Positions 14,591 through 22,226 are shown, numbered from the stretch's first letter. The stretch: 37,192 nt of DNA from Streptomyces sp. MBT65 (GCF_016612545.1 NZ_JAENRY010000089.1:1-37192); one strand, 5' to 3'. Translations and numbers: made by a program. The notes: generated by a model from the letters alone, not told the origin.

Positions 14591-16918
14591 TCACGCCTGG
14601 GTCCGGAACAGGAAGGCGTCGAGGGCGTTCATCGCCGCGTCGAGGGTCAGGCCGACGATCTCGGTGGCGTCCCGCAGGGGCGGGCCGGGGAACGCCTCCC
14701 GTCCCGGCGCTTCTCCGTAGTGCTCGACGAACCGGTCGGTCTCCGCCCCGCTCATCCCCATCGACCTGGCCAGCAACCGGAAGGGAGCGGCCAGCGCGGC
14801 ACGTACGGCCGTCGCGCCGGGCTCCGCCACCGCGTCGGCGAGCGCCGACGAGCAGCGCAGCAGCGCCAGACCACCGCCGTCGACCGTGCCGGAGCGCAGC
14901 GCCGCCTGTGCCGCACGGGCGGCACGGCCCGCCGCCTCGGTGCGCCCGGGGAGGTCGGCCGGGGAGTCCGCTCCGATCGACAGGCACACCGCCTGCGCGG
15001 ACAGCCAGGACAGCATCTCGTCGAGCGGGGTGTGTCGCGAGGGAGCGGCCTGCTGCCGCTTCTCCGTGGTGGAGGCGATCCAGCGGGCGATCGCGGCGGG
15101 CTTGCCCTCGCCTCCCGCCAGCACGGTCTCCGTGGCCGAGACGGTCGCCGAGCGGGCCCGGCCCAGGAGTTCGACGCCGGCGGTCTCCGGGTGCAGTCCG
15201 GAACCGGAGGTCAGGAGGGTGGCTCCGGTGAGTACCGCGAGCGCCCGCAGCCGGTGCCGGCCGCCGGGTCCCTCGGCCACCTGGATCACCGGCGGTGTGG
15301 GCCCGTCGGTGTTTTCCCTCAAGGCGCGCATGAGCCCCGTGTCGTGCGCACTGGTGGCAATCAGCAGATCCCGTCCCTCGGCCCGGACCCGCGACAGCAG
15401 CCGGAGCAGCCGTGCGTCACCCACCGGGTCGTCGAGCAGCAGGACGTAGGGCCGGACCAGCCGGGCGGTGCCGGACCAGTGATCGGTCACCGCGTGGGGG
15501 GACGCGTATCCGACGGGTATGCGCAGTCCCTGGGTCAGGGTGGTCTCCACGTCGCGGGAGTCGCCGGGCCCGCACACCAGGACTCCCCGCGGGCCGGCCA
15601 GCACGGCCGCCGCCGTGACCTTCTCGGCGAGCTCGTGGTCCGGTGTCGCGGAGGCGGCGACGATCCGCGGATCCGTGCACGGTTCGGAACTCCGGGCGAG
15701 ACGGGCGCGGATGCGGGCCATCGCCGTGTCGGCCTCCCGGGCGACCTGCGCCGGGCTCGCTCCGAGCGCGCAACGACGATCGGCCTCGGCGATCAGGGCC
15801 GCGGCCAGTACGGCGGCGGTGGCCGCGCCGTCGCCCGCCCGGCTGTCCGTCGTCCGGGCGGCTTCCGCCACGAGGTCCGCACCAGCCGTGTGGCGATGAT
15901 CGGACACGACGTACCGCTCCACCACCTGACGAACTGTCACGAGGCGGACCGGAGCCCCGTCCTCACCGGGCAGTGTCACGGCCGACGCCCGTGGGCCGAG
16001 CAGCGCGCCGATCACGTCGGCCATCGCGACGGCGCCTTGCGCGACAGCACCGTGGAGACTGCCCGAGGCGTGCGGCGCGGAGGGCGGAACCGGGGGTCTC
16101 GGCGGGGAACTCAGCGCCGCGTGGAGTACGGCTCGCACGGCCCGGGCGATGAGGAAGACGGGTATCGCCTGGTTCTCACCGGGCCCGAAGCGGCGATACC
16201 GGTCGGGGAACGACTGGTGCATGGCCACCAGGTGTCCCCGGGGATCGGTCACCGCGCCGCCCGACGCGCCTCTCTGTGTGTTCCCCCGGTAGCGGACGCG
16301 CCCCGCGGCCTCGTCGAGCCGGGCCCCGCCGGCCATGCAGTACTTCTGCTTCTGGCCCGACGGGTACTGGAAGATGTACAGCGGATCACCGCGGAAGTCG
16401 TACCGGCCGGGGTCGAGCAGGTCGTAGTGGCCCCGTGACATGCCTTCGTGGCCATGGGTGCCGGCCGTGCAAAGGGGGGTTCCGGCCAGCCGGACGAGGG
16501 CGAAGTCGAGGTGCTTGGCCGGGTCGTACGCGATGGCGGTGCCGAGGCCCAGACCCCGCTCGCCGGGCGCCGGCGGGCTGTACTGGAGCAGTTGGTCCAG
16601 CGATACCCGGACACCGGTCTCGTGCAGACTGCCCGGTGATCCCTCCACATAGTCGAAGACCGCCGTCATCCCGGTGAGGTCCGGTGTCCCGCCGCCCGAC
16701 GTGATCAGGGTGTGCCCGGTGGTGAGCAGCACGTCCGGACCCACCAGGAAACCGCTCGCCACGGGATGCCCGTCGCGTTCGAGCATCGCGCTCCGGCATT
16801 CGCCGTCGGCGAGAGCCTGCCCGAGTGCCTTCGGCGAGTCCAACCCCGCCCGCGGATCGGTCATGGCCTCGAGCGCCGATGCGAAGACCGGCGCGCGGGC
16901 GGATTCCTCGGACGTCAT
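14591..16918 (-). CDS. Trypsin-like serine protease fused to a GroEL-like chaperonin domain
   Basis: A 775-residue protein. Residues 1–45 are a short helical leader. Residues ~45–265 are a trypsin-like protease with triad H69 (LLTTGHTL), D138 (HLDFALV) and S219 (RGASGGAV). A Pro/Ser linker follows, and residues ~292–775 align by eye along the whole of GroEL. The landmarks are LLGPRASAV (GroEL LGPKGRNV), SRAGDGAATAAVLA (AGDGTTTATVLA), GLRIPVGYASPHAVTD (GMQFDRGYLSPYF), YVLLLDD, GRDLLIA (GKPLLIIA), LRALAVLTGATLLT (LQDIATLTGGTVIS), DGGGLALLR (GGGVALIR) and RAALAAPFRLLA (RALEAPLRQIA). GroEL D87 is kept (D363), but the positions of D52 and D398 appear to be Arg, so ATPase activity is doubtful. The ATG at 16918 lies 12 bases after the upstream protease gene; the gene converges on the NACHT gene. 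There is no signal peptide. The protease is predicted active. Confidence 0.88.
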   Translation of the reverse strand: MTSEESARAPVFASALEAMTDPRAGLDSPKALGQALADGECRSAMLERDGHPVASGFLVGPDVLLTTGHTLITSGGGTPDLTGMTAVFDYVEGSPGSLHETGVRVSLDQLLQYSPPAPGERGLGLGTAIAYDPAKHLDFALVRLAGTPLCTAGTHGHEGMSRGHYDLLDPGRYDFRGDPLYIFQYPSGQKQKYCMAGGARLDEAAGRVRYRGNTQRGASGGAVTDPRGHLVAMHQSFPDRYRRFGPGENQAIPVFLIARAVRAVLHAALSSPPRPPVPPSAPHASGSLHGAVAQGAVAMADVIGALLGPRASAVTLPGEDGAPVRLVTVRQVVERYVVSDHRHTAGADLVAEAARTTDSRAGDGAATAAVLAAALIAEADRRCALGASPAQVAREADTAMARIRARLARSSEPCTDPRIVAASATPDHELAEKVTAAAVLAGPRGVLVCGPGDSRDVETTLTQGLRIPVGYASPHAVTDHWSGTARLVRPYVLLLDDPVGDARLLRLLSRVRAEGRDLLIATSAHDTGLMRALRENTDGPTPPVIQVAEGPGGRHRLRALAVLTGATLLTSGSGLHPETAGVELLGRARSATVSATETVLAGGEGKPAAIARWIASTTEKRQQAAPSRHTPLDEMLSWLSAQAVCLSIGADSPADLPGRTEAAGRAARAAQAALRSGTVDGGGLALLRCSSALADAVAEPGATAVRAALAAPFRLLARSMGMSGAETDRFVEHYGEAPGREAFPGPPLRDATEIVGLTLDAAMNALDAFLFRTQA

Positions 16919-16930
16919 CGGCGGCCGGGA

Positions 16931-17935
16931 TCAGGAGGCGTGGCGGCTGATGAGTCGTTTGACGGCGGCGGCCCCGACGGCCCGGTTGCGCACTCCTGTC
17001 TTGCCGTCGAAGTGCAGGGCCAGCGCCTTGCCCGTGTCCAGGTCGATGACGGCGGACCCCGAGTTGCCGCCGAGAGTCGTGGCGTCGTGGTGCACCAGGC
17101 CCTGCGGCTCGACCGCGGTGACCTGACCGGCCGCGAGCCGCTTGCAGTCGTAGATCCCGTCGAAGATGCGCTGCCGGTCCGCCCGATCGGCACGGCTGTC
17201 GTTGCCCGGGTATCCGACGACCGCGACCCATCGGCCGACATCGCTGCCCTTGAACTCGGTGTCGTCCAGGAGCCCGAGGACGGCGGGCTGTGCCTCGCCG
17301 TCCTCACCGGTCTCGGAGATGCGCAGCAGGGCCACGTCGAGCAGCGAGGCGTCCGGCTCGATCCACAGCACCTCGGTCACCCGGAAGCGGGACTCCTCGG
17401 GCTGCAGGTACTCGCAGCGCCAGTCGATCAGCGCGTGTGTGCGCCGCCCGGAGATCGAGCGGAAGGCGAACGCGTCGCCCTGCGCGGTGGCGAACTCCTG
17501 GGCCACGTGGCGGTTGGTGACGACCAGTCCTGGGCCCGCCAGCCATCCGGTACCGGCCCAGTCGAGTCTGTGGTTGCGCAGCTCCAGCCGGCCGACACCG
17601 GGAACGCACCGCTCGATCGGGGCCCGGCCCTTCGCCAGGACCCGGCCGATCTCCTCGCTCTCGGGGAAACCGTCCGGTGAGACGCGGAACGTCCCGCGCT
17701 GCACAAGGTGTACCGGTCGGGTGAAGCGAAGAATGATCGCCTCGAGCCCGCTGTCGTCCCCCTGCCAACTGCCTTCCACCATCCGGTCCGTGGCCTCGGA
17801 CGCCTGGTCGACGGCCGGGACGCCGTCCAGCCCCTCCAGCCCGCCGGCCTCCTCGACCGCCGCCCGGATCTCGTCGAACCGGTCGAGGAATTCGGTCCTG
17901 AGCTTCTCGTCCGAGAACACCTGCCGGTAGTCCAT
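16931..17935 (-). CDS. Trypsin-like serine protease with N-terminal helical domain
   Basis: A 334-residue protein. Residues 1–~70 are a charged helical region (VFSDEKLRTEFLDRFDEIRAA) that could be a small recruitment domain. After a strand segment (RPVHLVQRGTFRV), residues ~105–330 are a trypsin-like domain with the triad H143 (VVTNRHVAQEF), D200 (LLDVALLRI) and S292 (LGGNSGSAVIDL). There is no signal peptide or transmembrane helix, so it is probably cytosolic, unlike secreted trypsins. I chose the ATG at 17935, preceded by AGGGGGCGG; a GTG six codons earlier would include that site. It is the first gene of a pair with the protease–chaperonin gene, 12 bases apart. Intracellular trypsin-like proteins of this type are recurrent in bacterial conflict loci. 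Confidence 0.88.
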   Translation of the reverse strand: MDYRQVFSDEKLRTEFLDRFDEIRAAVEEAGGLEGLDGVPAVDQASEATDRMVEGSWQGDDSGLEAIILRFTRPVHLVQRGTFRVSPDGFPESEEIGRVLAKGRAPIERCVPGVGRLELRNHRLDWAGTGWLAGPGLVVTNRHVAQEFATAQGDAFAFRSISGRRTHALIDWRCEYLQPEESRFRVTEVLWIEPDASLLDVALLRISETGEDGEAQPAVLGLLDDTEFKGSDVGRWVAVVGYPGNDSRADRADRQRIFDGIYDCKRLAAGQVTAVEPQGLVHHDATTLGGNSGSAVIDLDTGKALALHFDGKTGVRNRAVGAAAVKRLISRHAS

Positions 17936-18019
17936 TGCCCGCCCCCTGGCCACGATGGGCTACGACGATCGCACAGATCGGCACGCGTGGGGCCGAGTTG
18001 TGGCTTTTCCCGCGCTACG

Positions 18020-18763
18020 TCATGGAGTGGACATGGAGTGCGGCCGGTCGTCCGGATCCGGTCCGCGACCACCTGCGCCCGGCCCCGCGACGCCCTCACC
18101 GCGCCCGGGACCGACCAGCCCCGTCTCGTACGCCACGACGACCGCCTGCGCCCGGTCCCGCAGGGAGAGCTTGGCGAGGATGTGGGAGACGTGGGTCTTC
18201 ACCGTGGCCTCGGAGAGGTGGAGCGCGGTGGCCAGTTCGGCGTTGCTCAGGCCTTGGGCGAGCAGCCGCAGGACGTCCAGTTCGCGAGGGGTGAGGGCGG
18301 CCAGGTCGCGGTGGAGGGAGGCCGTCTCCGGGGTCCGGTGGGCGAAGCGTTCGACCAGGCGGCGGGTGATGGCCGGGGCGAGCAGCGCGTCACCGGCGCG
18401 GACCGTGCGGACGGCGGCGACGAGGTGCTCCGGCGTGACGTCCTTGAGGAGGAACCCGCTGGCTCCGGCGGCCAGCGCCGCGTAGACGTAGTGATCGAGG
18501 TCGAACGTGGTCAGCATGACCACGCGCGGGGCGTCCCCGGCACCCGCCAGGATGCGCCGGGTCGCCTCCAGGCCGTCCATGTCGGGCATCCGGATGTCCA
18601 TCAGCACCACGTCGGGCCGGGTGCGCCGGACCGCGTCGACCGCTTCGGCGCCGTCGGTGGCCTCGGCGACCACCTCGATGCCGTGGGCGTCGAGGATCAG
18701 CCGGAAGCCGGTGCGCACGAGTGCCTGGTCGTCGGCGACCACGACGCGCGGGGCGCGGTTCAC
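18020..18763 (-). CDS. NarL/LuxR-type response regulator
   Basis: A 247-residue two-component response regulator. The receiver domain (about 5–120) has the acidic pocket D11/D12, the phospho-acceptor D56 (VVLMDIRMPDMDG), the Thr of VVMLTTFD and the Lys of GFLLKDV. The C-terminal LuxR helix-turn-helix (about 150–215) reads LTPRELDVLRLLAQGLSNAEL through ATVKTHVSHILAKL. A Gly/Pro-rich tail of ~30 residues ends the protein. The GTG start at 18763 overlaps the stop of the histidine kinase gene (GTGA), so the two are a cognate pair. The next gene on this strand, the first protease, begins 84 bases downstream with no obvious terminator between, so read-through into the protease genes is possible. 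Confidence 0.93.
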   Translation of the reverse strand: MNRAPRVVVADDQALVRTGFRLILDAHGIEVVAEATDGAEAVDAVRRTRPDVVLMDIRMPDMDGLEATRRILAGAGDAPRVVMLTTFDLDHYVYAALAAGASGFLLKDVTPEHLVAAVRTVRAGDALLAPAITRRLVERFAHRTPETASLHRDLAALTPRELDVLRLLAQGLSNAELATALHLSEATVKTHVSHILAKLSLRDRAQAVVVAYETGLVGPGRGEGVAGPGAGGRGPDPDDRPHSMSTP

Positions 18764-20022
18764 GCGTCCTCCAGGGGGATCAGGGCCCGCACCCGGTAGC
18801 CGCCGAGCGGGCGCGGGCCGGTGCGCAGGGTGCCGCCGTAGACGGCGAGGCGTTCGCGCAGGCCGATCAGTCCGCGGCCGTTGCCGGTGGCCGCGGCGGG
18901 ACCGGGTCGGCCGCCGGTGTCGGTGACCTCGACGTGGAGCGCGTCGGCGCCGTACGACACCTGGACGCGCGCGTCGGCTCCGGACGCGTGCTTGACGGTG
19001 TTGGTCAGGGCTTCCTGGACCACACGGTAGGCGGCCAGTTCGATGCCGGCGGGGAGGGGGCGGGGAGCTCCGGAGACGGTCAGTTCGACCGGCACGCCCG
19101 CGCCGCGCATCCGGCCGATCAGCGCCTCCAGGCGCGCGAGCCCCGGTTGCGGAGCGAGGTCGTGCGGCTCGGCGGGATCCGGGTCCAGGTCCGTGGTGAG
19201 CAGGCCCATCACATCGCGCAGCTCCCCCATCGCGGCCCGGCCGCCCGCCTCGACGGCGAGGAGCGCCTCGCGCGCCCGCTCCGGGGAACGCTCCATGATC
19301 GTGCGGGCGGCGCCGGCCTGGATCAGCATCACGCTGACATTGTGTGTGACGACATCGTGCAACTCCCGTGCTATCCGGGCGCGTTCGTGTTCCACGGCCC
19401 GATGCAGCTCCTCCGCCCGGGCGCTCTGCACCGCGGTGAGCCGGGTGCGGGTCTCGGCGGCCCGGAGCTTCCAGGTGCGCAGTCCGATGGCGGCCACGAC
19501 GATCGGCACCGAGATGAACAGGGGGACGTACTGGGTGGGCACGGTCGGGGCGACGTAGACGTACGGGTCGGGCGGGCCGACCCGGCCGGATCTGCTGATG
19601 ACGGCGACCGCGACGGCGAGGCCGGTCAGGGTCGGCAGGCGGTGGGGACTGTAGGCCGCCGCGCTGTAGGCGGCGATGACGCAGGCGTAGAAGGTGAGCC
19701 GGGCGACGTCGTCCGGGGTCAGCGCGGTCGCGGCCGTCACGATCCACAGGACGGCGAGGGGGTAGCGGCGCCGCCACGCGAGCGAGGCCGAGGCCAGGCA
19801 CACCACGATCACGAGGTCGGTCATGCGGTACCGGTGGGCCTCGTCGTAGCCGTCGCCCCACGCGTACTGCACCGACACGGAGGTGAGGACGAGCGCGAGC
19901 GCGGCGTCGACGAGCCGCTGTTGCCTTGTGGGGCGCGGCAGTTGACCACCAGGACGCAGCAGCGCGCCGACCGCACGACGCAGCCGGACCGGCCGGGCCT
20001 CGACTTCCTCTCCCACCGTCAC
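18760..20022 (-). CDS. Membrane sensor histidine kinase (HisKA_3 type)
   Basis: A 420-residue sensor kinase. Residues ~35–185 hold about five or six hydrophobic segments (including ALALVLTSVSV, DLVIVVCLASASLAW, YPLAVLWIVTAATAL and FISVPIVVAAIGL), with no large extracytoplasmic domain. The dimerisation and phosphoacceptor helix is ERARIARELHDVVTHNVSVM with H222. The ATPase domain follows, with the N-box EALTNTVKHASG, the DTGG segment and the G-box GNGRGLIGLRERL. The GTG start at 20022 is the first in-frame start; a second GTG two codons later is equally possible. This family is the standard partner of NarL-type regulators in actinobacteria. The stimulus is unknown. Confidence 0.93.
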   Translation of the reverse strand: MTVGEEVEARPVRLRRAVGALLRPGGQLPRPTRQQRLVDAALALVLTSVSVQYAWGDGYDEAHRYRMTDLVIVVCLASASLAWRRRYPLAVLWIVTAATALTPDDVARLTFYACVIAAYSAAAYSPHRLPTLTGLAVAVAVISRSGRVGPPDPYVYVAPTVPTQYVPLFISVPIVVAAIGLRTWKLRAAETRTRLTAVQSARAEELHRAVEHERARIARELHDVVTHNVSVMLIQAGAARTIMERSPERAREALLAVEAGGRAAMGELRDVMGLLTTDLDPDPAEPHDLAPQPGLARLEALIGRMRGAGVPVELTVSGAPRPLPAGIELAAYRVVQEALTNTVKHASGADARVQVSYGADALHVEVTDTGGRPGPAAATGNGRGLIGLRERLAVYGGTLRTGPRPLGGYRVRALIPLEDA

Positions 20023-20224
20023 CGGCCCATTCTCTCGGGCACCGACCGCGCCCGGAATCCCTCCGACGGACGGGCCGCGTACATCCGTCGGCTACATCTC
20101 AGGGATGAGGCCGTGGGCCGTCGTCCGGCTTCGGTTCCCTGCTGCCGGGCGGCGCAACCTTCTCGCAACCTCGTGTGTGCTGCGATGGGTCATCGCATCC
20201 GGCTCCCTGGGACGGCTGACAGAC

Positions 20225-20584
20225 ATGGACGACACCACCCCGCGCGTCGAACTCACCCCCGCCGCGGCCGACCTGCTGCGTCAACTGCACGCACAGCACG
20301 GCCCGTTGATGTTCCACCAGTCCGGCGGCTGCTGCGACGGCAGCGCGCCCATGTGCTACCCGGAGGGCGAGTTCCGCACCGGCGGCTCGGACGTGCTGCT
20401 CGCCGAGCTGGCGGTCGAGGGCGTGCCGGAGCCCGTGACGTTCTGGATCTCGCGCAGCCAGTACGAGGTGTGGAGCCACACCCGCCTGATCGTGGACGTC
20501 GTAGCGGGTCGCGGCAGCGGTTTCTCGCTGGAAGCACCCGAGGGGGTGCGTTTTCTCACTCGTTCCCGTGTAGTCGGCGCCTAG
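20225..20584 (+). CDS. DUF779 family protein
   Basis: A 119-residue soluble protein of the DUF779 family, recognisable by the Cys-rich centre FHQSGGCCDGSAPMCYP (about residues 31–47) and the later VTFWISRSQYEVWSHT. Family members are often encoded next to aldehyde dehydrogenases, but here none is adjacent (one lies 10 kb away). The clustered Cys and His suggest metal or thiol chemistry; the function is not established. The ATG at 20225 lies in a GACGGCTGACAGAC context with a weak Shine-Dalgarno. It is a separate transcription unit, divergent from the histidine kinase. Confidence 0.85.
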   Translation: MDDTTPRVELTPAAADLLRQLHAQHGPLMFHQSGGCCDGSAPMCYPEGEFRTGGSDVLLAELAVEGVPEPVTFWISRSQYEVWSHTRLIVDVVAGRGSGFSLEAPEGVRFLTRSRVVGA

Positions 20585-20616
20585 CAGCCCCGCCGGTCAT
20601 CGTCTTCTGATGCACT

Positions 20617-20655
20617 TCCCCTGATACCTGGGAGAGTTGACGACACATCAGGGGA
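20617..20655 (+). promoter_or_regulatory. Inverted repeat that can pair the Shine-Dalgarno of the next gene
   Basis: TCCCCTGAT (20617–20625) and ATCAGGGGA (20647–20655) are perfect 9-bp arms separated by 21 bases. The second arm contains the AGGGGA ribosome-binding site of the gene that starts with GTG at 20660, so a transcript carrying both arms could hide it. As DNA it could equally be an operator. Confidence 0.5.
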
Positions 20656-20659
20656 TTTT

Positions 20660-21898
20660 GTGACGCACCGTCAAAAGCCTTTCAGCGCAGGCAGATCCGT
20701 CCTCACGTATCTCACGGCACTCGGCGCGCTGGCCGGTGCGGCCCTGGTGGGGGCGGCACCGGCCGGCGCCGTGCCGGGCAGTACGCGGCTCGCGCCGGGC
20801 GTCACCTACCGGCAGTTCGACATCACGGCGGCCAAGGGCGTGACCCATGCCCATGTGGTCGTCGTGGACCTGCGCACCGCCCATGTGCGCGTCAACCTGC
20901 TGTACCCGGGCGCGGTGGCGGCCCGGCAGCCCGTCTCCCGGCTGGCCGACTCGGCGGGCGCCGTCGCGGGCGTCAACGGCGACTTCTTCAACATCACCGA
21001 GACCCAGCACCCGGGCGTCGAGGCCACCGGCTCCACCGACGGACCGGCGATCGCGAACGGTGTCGCGCTCAAGGCGGCGGTACCGGACGGCCAGCGCTTC
21101 GGCCCCGCGCTGCCGCCCGGCACGAACACCCGGAACGTGATCGGGGTGGGTGTCGACCGGGTGGCCCGGCTGGACAGCCTCACCCTCAGCGGGTCGGTCC
21201 GCACCCCGCACGGACGGTTGACGCTCGGCGGGTTCAATCAGTACGCGCTGCCGGAGAACTCCATCGGTGCGTTCACCGCACAGTGGGGCGGCGTCTCCCG
21301 GGTGCGCGCCACCTGTGGCACCGATACGAACCGGGCCGGCGCCTGTAGTGCGAACACCTATGAGGTGACCGTCCGCGGCGGCCGGGTCGTGTCGTCCGCC
21401 ACCACCCCCGGCAGCGGTGCCATCGCCGCCGGCACCACCGTCCTCGTCGGCCGTGAGGCGGGCGCGCAGCGGCTTCGGAAGCTGGTCGCCGGCGAGCGGG
21501 TGAAGGTGCAGCACCGGCTGGTCGCGGCACGGTCCGGAGTCCCGTACCGCTTCGCCCTCGGCGGCTACCCGGTCCTACGGAAGGGTCAGCCGCCGGCCGG
21601 TCTCGACGACACCACCTCGGCCGTGCGCACCGCCGTGGGGATCGCGGACGGCGGCCATCGGCTGGTGCTGTTCGCGACGGACGGCGCGGTCGCCTACCGC
21701 AGTGGTCTGACGATCGCCGAAGTCGCCGCCCAGATGCGGAAGTTGGGCTCGGTGGACGCCTTCAGCCTGGACGGCGGCGGCTCGACGACCCTGGTCGCCC
21801 GGGCGCCCGGCGCGAGCGCCGTCACGGTACGGAACCATCCCAGTGGCGGCGCCGAACGGCCCGTACCGAACGGCATCGGGGTCTTCTCGACAAGCTGA
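20660..21898 (+). CDS. Secreted phosphodiester glycosidase (NAGPA/DUF2233-like) protein
   Basis: A 412-residue exported protein. The signal peptide is clear: basic start (THRQKPFSAGR), hydrophobic core (LTALGALAGAALVGAAP) and an AGAVPG cleavage region near residue 38. The mature part is a phosphodiester glycosidase fold, the family named after the mammalian enzyme that uncovers mannose-6-phosphate. The conserved AGVNGDFFNI (about 103–112) and the C-terminal VDAFSLDGGGSTTLVAR and RPVPNGIGVF blocks are present. Bacterial members are thought to act on cell-wall or exopolysaccharide phosphodiesters. The two Cys at ATCGTDTN and AGACSANT could form a disulfide. The start is a GTG with AGGGGA 5 bases before it. 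The Shine-Dalgarno lies in a hairpin arm. Confidence 0.88.
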   Translation: MTHRQKPFSAGRSVLTYLTALGALAGAALVGAAPAGAVPGSTRLAPGVTYRQFDITAAKGVTHAHVVVVDLRTAHVRVNLLYPGAVAARQPVSRLADSAGAVAGVNGDFFNITETQHPGVEATGSTDGPAIANGVALKAAVPDGQRFGPALPPGTNTRNVIGVGVDRVARLDSLTLSGSVRTPHGRLTLGGFNQYALPENSIGAFTAQWGGVSRVRATCGTDTNRAGACSANTYEVTVRGGRVVSSATTPGSGAIAAGTTVLVGREAGAQRLRKLVAGERVKVQHRLVAARSGVPYRFALGGYPVLRKGQPPAGLDDTTSAVRTAVGIADGGHRLVLFATDGAVAYRSGLTIAEVAAQMRKLGSVDAFSLDGGGSTTLVARAPGASAVTVRNHPSGGAERPVPNGIGVFSTS

Positions 21899-21940
21899 CC
21901 TCATGAATGCAGTTCAACAGGCTGACCTCACGGATGCAGT
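21894..21940. repeat. Tandem 27-bp duplication at convergent gene ends
   Basis: Two 20-base copies beginning GCTGACCTCA and ending ATGCAGT, with two mismatches, start at 21894 and 21921. The first contains the stop of the glycosidase-like gene. The second contains the stop of the convergent small membrane-protein gene. Confidence 0.7.
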
Positions 21941-22122
21941 CCGCTCACCAGATCCGCGGTGGCCGTGAGGCCGCTGTGGATCGTGGGCGCCATGCTGGTG
22001 CTCGCCATGAAGAACCCGAGCAGTGCGCAGACCAGCGCGTGGGAGAGCTTCAGCCCGCCGCTGCGCATGAAGATCACCGCCAGGATCAGGAGCAGCAGCA
22101 CCACAGAGATGGAAATGGCCAT
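21928..22122 (-). CDS. Small conserved Streptomyces membrane protein
   Basis: A 64-residue protein with two hydrophobic helices: AISISVVLLLLILAVIFM (residues 2–19) and LVCALLGFFMASTSMA (about 30–45). It ends in a short polar tail. The pattern, with a FFMASTSMAP-type block in the second helix, matches a small membrane protein I know to be widespread in Streptomyces, where it is often encoded on plasmids or in accessory DNA and has no assigned function. The ATG at 22122 is well spaced from GGAGGAGG; a GTG six bases earlier would sit inside that site. It is convergent with the glycosidase gene. Confidence 0.8.
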   Translation of the reverse strand: MAISISVVLLLLILAVIFMRSGGLKLSHALVCALLGFFMASTSMAPTIHSGLTATADLVSGLHP

Positions 22123-22226
22123 CGTCACCCTCCTCCGCCACGCCGCCGTGTCTGGTTCGCGGCGTTCGGCCGCAAGTGTGGCGTAGCGGAGGGTTCATCC
22201 GGGCTACCGACGTGTCCCCCGAACGT

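Noticed and set aside
14559..14595. Possible terminator between the convergent NACHT and protease–chaperonin genes
   Set aside because: Only a 10-bp CGTGATCACG palindrome with no loop, overlapping the stop codon, was seen. It is not a convincing terminator.
14720..16438. A 572-codon open frame on the plus strand opposite the protease–chaperonin gene
   Set aside because: Arg/Gly/His-rich shadow translation. The minus frame shows clear trypsin and GroEL motifs over the same DNA.
18010..18045. Direct repeat CATGGAGTG at the end of the response-regulator gene as a regulatory site
   Set aside because: It falls in the last codons of the gene (a HSMSTP tail), is short, and has no promoter-like context.
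18721..20610. A 629-codon plus-strand frame over the histidine kinase and DUF779 genes
   Set aside because: Low-complexity Gly/Arg-rich translation antisense to the histidine kinase and out of frame with DUF779.
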